Shown here: positions 1 through 5,717 of the stretch, one piece after another
Layout of the letters: each line of letters opens with the position of its first letter
Position numbering within the stretch: position 1 is the first letter of the stretch
Translations under genes and position numbers: made by a program
Notes under the pieces: model-generated
What the model saw: the letters and a program-made list of their open reading frames with translations, nothing else
Told to the model about the DNA's origin: nothing
Databases searched by the model: none
Origin: Chloroflexota bacterium
Lineage (GTDB): Bacteria; Chloroflexota; Anaerolineae; UBA4142
Length of the DNA stretch: 8,175 nucleotides
Assembly: GCA_016200825.1 (NCBI GenBank)
Contig: JACQEA010000070.1
Span: 1 to 8,175 of the forward strand
Direction: 5' to 3'

Positions 1-59
1 AGTAGCATTTTCCGCAAACCATACTATTTCTAGTATTGTTAGAACTGGTAAAGGAGTGG

Positions 60-137
60 TTATCCCCATAACCGCTTGGTTATCCCCAGTAATAGGGCAG
101 TTATCCACATTTTTGAAAGTTGTCCACATTTTCCACA
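60..137 (+). other. oriC: oriC-like cluster of five DnaA boxes
   Basis: Five 9-mers matching or close to the DnaA box TTATCCACA lie on the plus strand in the same orientation: TTATCCCCA at 60-68, TTATCCCCA at 80-88, the perfect TTATCCACA at 101-109, TTGTCCACA at 120-128 and TTTTCCACA at 129-137. The first four start 20, 21 and 19 bp apart, about two helical turns, and the fifth follows directly. DnaA-box clusters just downstream of dnaA, usually between dnaA and dnaN, are a standard place for bacterial oriC. dnaN would lie left of the window and is not seen. The unwinding element is not obvious here and may also lie to the left. Confidence 0.85.
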
Positions 138-175
138 TGCACATAAGAATTGACAATCCAACCATTTTGGTTGTT

Positions 176-207
176 CAAAATAGAAAAGGAACCCGAAGGT
201 TCCTTTT
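176..207 (-). terminator. Intrinsic terminator of dnaA, UUCG hairpin
   Basis: A perfect 10-bp stem, AAAAGGAACC at 184-193 pairing with GGTTCCTTTT at 198-207, encloses four bases that read UUCG on the minus strand. The loop closes as the very stable C(UUCG)G tetraloop. In the minus direction the stem runs into TTTTCTATTTTG, a usable U-tract. It sits 24 bp past the dnaA stop, so it should end the dnaA transcript before it reaches the DnaA boxes. The plus-strand side is also T-rich (202-213), so it may work in both directions. Confidence 0.85.
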
Positions 208-230
208 TCTTTCATCATATTCACTGCAAT

Positions 231-1616
231 CTACTTTGGTGCTTGCTGATACAATCGCTCTTTAATCGCGAGCACTTCGCGGCGCAATTTATCGTCCGTT
301 TCGATTTGTTGACTAATTTTTTCGTGCGCGTACATCACCGTCGTGTGATCACGCCCGCCTAAGAGATCTCCAATTTGAGGGAGCGATGCGCCGGTTTCTT
401 CGCGCAATAAAAACATCGCTACTTGGCGCGGCATCACAATTTCTTTGTTGCGACTGCGTCCGGTCAAATCGTCAATTTCCACGCGATAAACTTCCGCGCA
501 CGCCGCGATCACTTGGTCTGACGTGATCGGTTGGCGTTGGAAAATATCGCGCAAGACGGTGTTGGTCATATCCACTGAGAGTGGCATCGTCATCAAGCGC
601 GCATATCCAATCACGCGCGTCAACGCGCCTTCCAGCTCACGAATATTGCTTTGCACCTTGTGCGCGATCAAATCAATCACTTCGTCCGGGACCGCGATCG
701 TCAAGGTTTCCGCTTTGGCGCGCAAAATCGCGATGCGTAGTTCAAAATCGGGCGGTTGGATATCCGTAATCATTCCGCCTTCAAAGCGCGAGCGCAAGCG
801 ATCTTCCAACGTTGTGATCGCGCGCGGATGACGATCGCTGGAGAGAACAATTTGTTTGTTCGCGGAAAAAAGATGATTGAACGTGTGAAAAAATTCTTCT
901 TGCGTAGATTCTTTGCCGGCAATAAATTGAATATCGTCAATCAACAACACATCCATCTCGCGATACAAGCGCCGAAATTCCGGCATCGCTTGATTGCGAA
1001 TGGAATTAATCAGGTCGTTCGTAAACGTTTCGGACGAGACGTACATCACGCGCTTGCCCGCGCTTTGCGGAACTTGGCCCAACGCGTTCAAGAGATGCGT
1101 TTTGCCTAATCCGGTGCCGCCGTAAATGAACAACGGATTGTATGATTCGCCCGGATGATCGGACACGGCGCGCGCCGCGGCGTGCGCGAGCCGGTTGGAA
1201 TTGCCGACGATGAACGTATCGAACGTATATTTCGGATTGAGCAAATTAACCGGATGCTCGATCTGTTCCACGCGCGCGTTCGGCAAATACGGTTCGGCTT
1301 CCGTTAATTCTGGTTCAGGACTGTCTTGCAACATCGGCGCATCCAACATTTCGCGATCATGTCCATTCAATTTATCTTTTACCACGTAACGCACCTCCAA
1401 TGACCGGCCGAGAATTCCTGTAACAGTGCGTTCAATCGTAGTGTGCAGGCGATTCTCCAACCATTCCTTCGCGTACGGGCTGTGGACGCTCACGACCATC
1501 GCGCCTTGATCCAATCCCAGCGCGTGCGTCGGGCGCACCCAGGTATCGAAGGTGGCTTTGGTCATTTTGTATTGCAATTCGTCGAGCGCGGCATTCCAAA
1601 TTTCGTCAGGGGTCAT
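231..1616 (-). CDS. dnaA: Chromosomal replication initiator protein DnaA
   Basis: This is the ATP-dependent initiator that binds DnaA boxes and unwinds oriC; 461 residues is a normal length. Domain I (about 1-85) begins with the typical IWNAALDEL segment and is followed by an acidic linker (about 95-118). The AAA+ domain has Walker A GGTGLGKTH (166-174), Walker B LLIDDIQF (224-231), sensor I VLSSDRHP (257-264), the box VII arginine-finger segment LRSRFEGG (R277) and sensor II NIRELEG (R326). Domain IV ends with the DnaA signature GGRDHTTVMYAHEK (420-433). The ATG at 1616 is supported by the conserved N-terminus. No Shine-Dalgarno sequence precedes it, but a TAGAAT hexamer lies only 9 nt upstream, suggesting a very short or absent leader. 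Nearby DnaA-box-like sites would allow autoregulation. Confidence 0.98.
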   Translation of the reverse strand: MTPDEIWNAALDELQYKMTKATFDTWVRPTHALGLDQGAMVVSVHSPYAKEWLENRLHTTIERTVTGILGRSLEVRYVVKDKLNGHDREMLDAPMLQDSPEPELTEAEPYLPNARVEQIEHPVNLLNPKYTFDTFIVGNSNRLAHAAARAVSDHPGESYNPLFIYGGTGLGKTHLLNALGQVPQSAGKRVMYVSSETFTNDLINSIRNQAMPEFRRLYREMDVLLIDDIQFIAGKESTQEEFFHTFNHLFSANKQIVLSSDRHPRAITTLEDRLRSRFEGGMITDIQPPDFELRIAILRAKAETLTIAVPDEVIDLIAHKVQSNIRELEGALTRVIGYARLMTMPLSVDMTNTVLRDIFQRQPITSDQVIAACAEVYRVEIDDLTGRSRNKEIVMPRQVAMFLLREETGASLPQIGDLLGGRDHTTVMYAHEKISQQIETDDKLRREVLAIKERLYQQAPK

Positions 1617-1625
1617 CGTGCGTTC

Positions 1626-1654
1626 ATTCTAATTCGGATTCGCGACGCGCGCAA
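1626..1654 (-). promoter_or_regulatory. Candidate dnaA promoter with very short leader
   Basis: Read on the minus strand, TTGCGC (plus 1649-1654) and TAGAAT (plus 1626-1631) are separated by exactly 17 bp. The -10 match is good and the -35 is weak (only TTG agrees). Nine bases separate the -10 from the ATG, so transcription should begin about 1-4 nt before the start codon. That fits the lack of a ribosome binding site. This is inference from motif spacing only. Confidence 0.45.
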
Positions 1655-1832
1655 TAGGTTTACCTTAAAGAATGCATTCGCGCGCGTGCTTTTTAAGATT
1701 CGTTTTGCCCGGCGAATTTTATTTTGGCGACGCTCCGGAACGAAAAAAAATTTTTGATTGAAATATCTGTGGAAAACTATTTTTTTCGACGCAGAACGAA
1801 ATATTTTTTTCCGCGCGACGCCACCCATTGTA

Positions 1833-1851
1833 GTTTAGGTCTGTCCTAAAC
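1833..1851. promoter_or_regulatory. Perfect palindromic operator-like site
   Basis: GTTTAGG (1833-1839) and CCTAAAC (1845-1851) form a perfect 7-bp inverted repeat around the 5-bp centre TCTGT. The size and symmetry are those of a dimeric repressor site. It lies 73 bp before the -10 element of the plus-strand gene and about 215 bp before dnaA. I cannot assign a regulator. A hairpin role is less likely because no T-tract follows. Confidence 0.45.
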
Positions 1852-1920
1852 ACAATTCATGTTGACGATTTTGTGGACGAGTGTGGATGCGGTGTGGAGA
1901 TGCCGCGTCCACCCGAATTA

Positions 1921-1929
1921 TGTTATAAT
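1921..1929 (+). promoter_or_regulatory. Extended -10 promoter, leaderless start
   Basis: TGTTATAAT is a perfect extended -10 element (TGn plus TATAAT). No -35 hexamer is visible 16-18 bp upstream, which extended -10 promoters can do without. The ATG at 1938 begins 8 nt after the element, so the transcription start should fall at or next to the start codon. No purine-rich ribosome binding site is present (the gap is pyrimidine-rich), supporting a leaderless mRNA. Confidence 0.65.
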
Positions 1930-1937
1930 CTTCTTCC

Positions 1938-3881
1938 ATGCGAAAACGTATCTTAATCTTATCGTTCTTTTTCGCCGCAGTAGCGGCAACAATTGGGATT
2001 TATCGCCTCCAAGAAACCCGCAATCTCTCCGGTGCCGTGCGCGATATCGAAACGCGCGCCCCCATTCCCGACGCGACGCTCGCGATTGCCGGTAATTCGG
2101 TCACAGCTGACGAGGCAGGGCGTTATGTCGTTTCAATTCCGCGCGGAAAATTTCCGATCAGCGTCACCGCCGAGGGCTATCTCTCCGCGCAAGTGTTGAT
2201 TCAAGGCGACGAATTGTTCAAACGCGAATTCGCGGTGGACTTTGAGCTGGCGATGAATCAAGTCAACGGCGTCGCGCGCGACGCGGAAACAAAAACGCCG
2301 CTGGCAAATGCAATTGTAAAATTCGGCGAAAAAAATTTGAGCGTGAATGCGGGCGCGTTTCAAACCCGTGGCGCGCGGCGCGGCACACTCTTTAGCGTGA
2401 GCGCGCCGGGTTATCAATCCGCGTTTGGCGCGTTCAACGGCGAATCCGAAATTGAATTTCTACTCGTTCCCAATTCCGTCGCGATCACGTTGAGCGATGC
2501 GTATTCGCGCGCGCCGCTCGCGCTGGCGCAAGTTATATCCGGCGGACAGATAACTCGCGCAGACAAAAATGGCATCGCGGTTTTGCGCCGCGTTACGCCC
2601 GGCAGCGCGATTCGCGCGAGCGCGACGGGGTACGATCCCGCCGCCGCGATTTTTTCCGGCAGCGATGTAATTATTTCTTTGCGTCCGAATACGCTCGACG
2701 GCGTGGTGACGGACGCTAATTCCGCGCAACCGATCAACGGCACGCTGGTTTATCTCGGCAATCAAATCGCAACGACGAACGCGCAAGGCATTTATCATTT
2801 CGATAATGCTCCGCCCAAAGCAACGCTGACGATCAAAACACCGGGCTATCGCAAAACGCAAATCGAAATCGCGAACATCACGCGCCGCGATGTAAAACTC
2901 GCGCCGTTCACCGTCAAAGCGATTCACATTCCAATGGGCTTGACGTCCGAACGCGTGCGCGAATTAATTGATTTGGTAAATAAAACCGAATTGAATTCGA
3001 TTGTGTTGGATGTGAAATCGGAACGCGGGCATCTCGCGTGGGAATCTCAAGTTTCGCTTGCCAAACAAATTAGCGCGGGGAGTGGGCGAACGTTTGAGTT
3101 GAGTGAAGTGTTGGATCGTTGTCGCGCGCATAATATTTATTGTATCGCGCGCGTGGCGGTTTTTCAAGATGCACTGCTCGCAACGGAACGTCCATTATTC
3201 GCGCTGCGTTATCCCAACGGCAGGGCGTACACCGAAAATGGTATCGCGGCGTGGATGAACCCAACTAACGCCGAGGTGTGGGATTACAACCTCGCGCTCG
3301 CGAAAGAAATCGCGGCGATGGGCTTTGACGAAGTGCAATTCGATTACATTCGTTTTCCCGGTTTTGCCGAGGGCTTGTACTATGGCGACCGCGCGAGCGA
3401 GGACGCGCGCGTCGCGGCAATCGCCGGATTTTTAGCGCGCGCCCAAAAAGAATTGCGCGCCAGCGGCGCGTTTTTATCGGCCGATATGTTTGGGTTGACG
3501 ACCGCCACGGACGACGATCAATTCACCGGTCAACGCTTGCGCGATCTGGGCGCGTACGTGGATTACGTCTCGCCGATGGTTTATCCCGACACGTGGGTGG
3601 ACGCGAGCGTGTTGGTGACGAATGGTTTAGGCGTGCGAAATTGTCGCGACGCGCTGCAGTGTCCGTACGATATCATCTTCAACAGTTTCAAGCGCGCCGC
3701 GGAAAAAACGAACGCGAAAATTCGATTGTGGTTGCAAGCGTATCCGGGGCGCGGGGATTACAATCTGGCGCAATACAAGTTGCAAAAAAAAGCCGCGCAG
3801 GACGCGGGCAGTTTGGGTTGGATGTTTTGGAATGGGCAAGGCAATTATGATGCGCGCATGTTTGGTCCCCCCAACGATTGA
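1938..3881 (+). CDS. Repeat protein with DUF4015 glycoside hydrolase domain
   Basis: This is a 647-residue exported or membrane-anchored protein. Residues 2-22 form a basic N-terminus plus hydrophobic segment (signal peptide or anchor; no lipobox cysteine). Four repeats resembling the carboxypeptidase regulatory/PEGA beta-sandwich fold follow (about 30-322), each with a GY turn: AEGY (78-81), APGY (156-159), ATGY (229-232) and TPGY (301-304), spaced 78, 73 and 72 residues. From about 325 to the end lies a TIM-barrel-like DUF4015 (putative glycosyl hydrolase) domain: VLDVKSERG (356-364), FDEVQFDYIRFP (463-474, likely acidic active-site strand), SADMFG (514-519), YVSPMVYP (543-550), RLWLQAYP (596-603) and GWMFWN (627-632). 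The likely role is binding or cutting cell-surface or extracellular polysaccharide; the substrate is unknown and activity is inferred. It converges on mutY. The start is supported by the extended -10 just upstream. Confidence 0.85.
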   Translation: MRKRILILSFFFAAVAATIGIYRLQETRNLSGAVRDIETRAPIPDATLAIAGNSVTADEAGRYVVSIPRGKFPISVTAEGYLSAQVLIQGDELFKREFAVDFELAMNQVNGVARDAETKTPLANAIVKFGEKNLSVNAGAFQTRGARRGTLFSVSAPGYQSAFGAFNGESEIEFLLVPNSVAITLSDAYSRAPLALAQVISGGQITRADKNGIAVLRRVTPGSAIRASATGYDPAAAIFSGSDVIISLRPNTLDGVVTDANSAQPINGTLVYLGNQIATTNAQGIYHFDNAPPKATLTIKTPGYRKTQIEIANITRRDVKLAPFTVKAIHIPMGLTSERVRELIDLVNKTELNSIVLDVKSERGHLAWESQVSLAKQISAGSGRTFELSEVLDRCRAHNIYCIARVAVFQDALLATERPLFALRYPNGRAYTENGIAAWMNPTNAEVWDYNLALAKEIAAMGFDEVQFDYIRFPGFAEGLYYGDRASEDARVAAIAGFLARAQKELRASGAFLSADMFGLTTATDDDQFTGQRLRDLGAYVDYVSPMVYPDTWVDASVLVTNGLGVRNCRDALQCPYDIIFNSFKRAAEKTNAKIRLWLQAYPGRGDYNLAQYKLQKKAAQDAGSLGWMFWNGQGNYDARMFGPPND

Positions 3882-3886
3882 GTGCG

Positions 3887-3989
3887 GTAGGGGCGAGGCA
3901 TTCGCCCGATCAAGACGCGGATGCGAAAAAATTCGAACAGACCAAACAAGATTTCCACTCTTCAATTTTAGCGAATGCCTCGCCCTTAC
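3887..3989. repeat. REP/BIME-like inverted repeat element
   Basis: The left arm, gtaggggcgaggcattcgc (3887-3905), and the reverse complement of the right arm (3971-3989) match at 18 of 19 bases, with 65 bp between them. Each arm also folds on itself: the left has a perfect 6-bp stem GGGCGA/TCGCCC around GGCAT (3891-3907), the right a 4-bp GCGA/TCGC stem. This paired-hairpin layout resembles bacterial interspersed mosaic elements, and GTAGGGGCGA-type repeats are common between genes in some Chloroflexota and cyanobacteria (general knowledge, not checked). It fills almost the whole gap between two converging genes and could help end transcription, although no T-tract follows either arm. The mutY stop codon (3986-3988) lies inside the right arm. 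Confidence 0.75.
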
Positions 3990-5074
3990 AGACGTTGGTT
4001 GAGTATTTGAATCATTTTTCGATTCGCCGCGGGAAACGCATAGCGCGCTAACGCGCGCGGCGCGACCCACTTGCATTCCGCGCATTCCAGCGCGCGGGGT
4101 GTGCCGCGCCGGTATCGGCATTCAAAAAAATGGAGCGTGATCGTGAAATGGGAAAACGCGTGCGGTACGACCGCGATTTCGCGCGCGACCACAATTTCAA
4201 TTCCCACCTCTTCCCGCACTTCGCGCGCGACGCACGCGGGTAATGATTCGCCCCGCTCGCGCTTGCCGCCCGGAAATTCCCACAACCCGCCCAGTAAATC
4301 ATTCGCGTTTCGTTTCGCGATTAATATTTGTTTGCCCTTGTAAATCACTCCCGCGCCGATAACATAATGCGGGAGTTTTTTCTTTTTTGTTTTGATTGGA
4401 ATTTTTTCTTGGATTCCCAAGCGCCGCGCGCGGCACGCGCGCGTGAGCGGACAGCGCGCGCAAGTTGGATTGCGCGGCGTGCAAATCGTCGCACCCAAAT
4501 CCATCAACGCTTGATTGTAATCGCCCGCGCGGCCGCGCGGCACCAGCGCGGCCGCTAAATCCCACAACGTGGTTTTTGTTTTAGCTAGTTGAATATTTCT
4601 GCGGATGCCGAAAAATCGGCACAACACGCGCGTGACATTGCCATCTACGACCGCCGCATCGCGATCAAACGCGATGCTCGCGATCGCGCTCGCGGTGTAG
4701 CGTCCGATGCCGGGGAGCGTCTGCAATTCCGCGACGGTAGTAGGAAGTTTGCCGTCAAAGCGTGCGCGAATTTCTTTCGCGGCGCGATGCAAATTCCGCG
4801 CGCGCGCGTAATAGCCCACGCCTTCCCACGTTTTCAAAACCGTATCCAGTTTCGCGCGCGCGAGCGCGTGCACCGTTGGAAATCGCGCGAGAAATTTTTT
4901 GTAATAGGGAAGGACAGTTGTGACTTGAGTTTGTTGCAGAAGGATTTCCGAGACCCACACACGATACGGATCGCGCGCGCCGCGCCGCCACGGCAGATCG
5001 CGTTTGTGTTTAGCGTACCACGTGAGAAGGAGCGTGGAGAAATTTTTTGTGTGGCTGAGTAACCTAGGGGGCAT
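3986..5074 (-). CDS. mutY: A/G-specific adenine glycosylase MutY, Nudix C-terminus
   Basis: This base-excision repair enzyme removes adenine mispaired with 8-oxoguanine; 362 residues is a typical length. The helix-hairpin-helix domain shows WYAKHKRDLPWR (19-30), catalytic E43 in VSEILLQQTQV, the hairpin LPGIGRYTA (120-128) and D144 in VVDGNVTRV. The iron-sulfur cysteines C198, C205, C208 and C214 fit C-x6-C-x2-C-x5-C. Residues 236-362 form the 8-oxoG-recognition domain, here with a complete Nudix box, G270-x5-E276-x7-R284-E-V-R-E-E-V-G-I292, as in MutT pyrophosphohydrolases. The ATG at 5074 overlaps the upstream endonuclease gene by 11 bp and has only a weak AAAAG before it, so translation is probably coupled and transcription probably comes from the methyltransferase promoter. 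The last residues before the stop (NQRL) run into a repeat element. Confidence 0.96.
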   Translation of the reverse strand: MPPRLLSHTKNFSTLLLTWYAKHKRDLPWRRGARDPYRVWVSEILLQQTQVTTVLPYYKKFLARFPTVHALARAKLDTVLKTWEGVGYYARARNLHRAAKEIRARFDGKLPTTVAELQTLPGIGRYTASAIASIAFDRDAAVVDGNVTRVLCRFFGIRRNIQLAKTKTTLWDLAAALVPRGRAGDYNQALMDLGATICTPRNPTCARCPLTRACRARRLGIQEKIPIKTKKKKLPHYVIGAGVIYKGKQILIAKRNANDLLGGLWEFPGGKRERGESLPACVAREVREEVGIEIVVAREIAVVPHAFSHFTITLHFFECRYRRGTPRALECAECKWVAPRALARYAFPAANRKMIQILNQRL

Positions 5075-5717
5075 CTTTTAATACGGAGTTCAAATTATCA
5101 CGCCACTCCTCCGGGCTGTACCAGAAGCAACCATAGCAACCGTGCTCATCATCCGATGGAATGTCTGACGGCCAACGTTCATCGCCAGCATAAAAATAAT
5201 TGATTCCGATAAACGTGCCTCGTTCTCCAGTCTTTTTGCAATGTTCACAATAGCGACTTTTCCAAAGGTTATTCTGGCGCGTTAAGAGCTGAAATCTCTT
5301 TTGCATTTCTTTGTCAGACATATTGGGATCAAAATCCTCGTCTTGTCTCCAGCGCACTTGAGGGAAACGATGATCTACTTCGAGTTCGTTTGCCTGCATC
5401 TTGCGAAGAGAAATAGCCTCGATATTTCCATAATAATTCAAGATGCGCTTCCGCAATTTTTCAGGAACTGCAATACGATTGATAGAAGGTTTAATTGGCT
5501 CATTAGAAATCAAACGGCGATGAACCGTTTTATCTTTACAAATCTCACAATATCTCGTCTCTTTCACGATGTCGAAACCATTTTGGCGGATGATCTGAAT
5601 TGCCTTTGCGGGTTGCGTTCCTGGTAGTTCGTGTTTACCGCAATGCCATTGATTATCCGCAAGAATTTCAAAAATCTTAGCGAGTTTGGTACCTTCATTG
5701 AAAGGATGTTTGATCAT
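5064..5717 (-). CDS. HNH restriction endonuclease, type II-like
   Basis: This 217-residue protein is the likely nuclease partner of the methyltransferase just upstream. Residues 8-50 look like a winged-helix DNA-binding domain (KIFEILADNQWH ... AIQIIRQNGFDI). A first zinc-knuckle pair C57-x2-C60 follows. The HNH core has D115-H116 in LEVDHRFPQVRW, a long helix with FQLLTRQNNLWK (N149/N150 and K153), and two more pairs, C157-x2-C160 and C194-x2-C197, which probably bind a structural zinc. The protein ends with GCYGCFWYSPEEWRDNLN, a tail I associate with HNH restriction enzymes. Its ATG directly follows the methyltransferase stop (TAAATG, no gap), and no good ribosome binding site is seen, implying translational coupling. 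Base composition is AT-rich relative to dnaA and mutY. The recognition sequence cannot be read from the sequence. A Mrr-like or homing role is less likely given the paired methylase. Confidence 0.85.
   Translation of the reverse strand: MIKHPFNEGTKLAKIFEILADNQWHCGKHELPGTQPAKAIQIIRQNGFDIVKETRYCEICKDKTVHRRLISNEPIKPSINRIAVPEKLRKRILNYYGNIEAISLRKMQANELEVDHRFPQVRWRQDEDFDPNMSDKEMQKRFQLLTRQNNLWKSRYCEHCKKTGERGTFIGINYFYAGDERWPSDIPSDDEHGCYGCFWYSPEEWRDNLNSVLKDAP

Larger units (their letters stand above)
1617..1937. other. dnaA upstream region, possible second origin half
   Basis: This 321-bp gap between divergent genes holds no convincing gene. From left to right it contains the dnaA promoter candidate, a strongly AT-rich block at 1739-1812 (53 of the 70 bases in 1741-1810 are A or T), a DnaA-box-like TTTTCCACA on the minus strand at 1768-1776, a palindrome at 1833-1851, three minus-strand TCCACA sites starting 10-11 bp apart at 1872-1898, and the promoter of the downstream gene. 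Together with the cluster at 60-137 this could form a bipartite origin flanking dnaA, as known in Bacillus subtilis and Helicobacter pylori. The individual sites here are weaker (7-8 of 9 matches) than those downstream of dnaA. Confidence 0.5.

Noticed and set aside
158..173. CAACC-ATTTT-GGTTG inverted repeat beside the DnaA boxes
   Set aside because: A 5-bp stem with no further support; easily due to chance, and the strong terminator hairpin lies just to the right.
1613..1828. 71-residue Lys/Arg-rich minus-strand frame ending at the dnaA start; considered as rpmH or another small basic protein
   Set aside because: It shows no L34 signature, its lysines come from A-tracts, it has no ribosome site, and it covers the putative promoter and AT-rich region.
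2460..2927. 155-residue minus-strand frame inside the repeat protein gene
   Set aside because: It is Arg/Ala-rich and lies antisense to a gene with clear domains; a by-product of GCG/CGC codon bias.
4780..4870. Dense GCGCGC runs, considered as Z-DNA or a repeat element
   Set aside because: The same strings are spread through all resident genes and follow from Ala and Arg codon choice; they are not a discrete element.
4589..5062. 157-residue plus-strand frame opposite mutY
   Set aside because: It is low-complexity Arg/Ala sequence antisense to conserved MutY motifs, with no recognisable domain.
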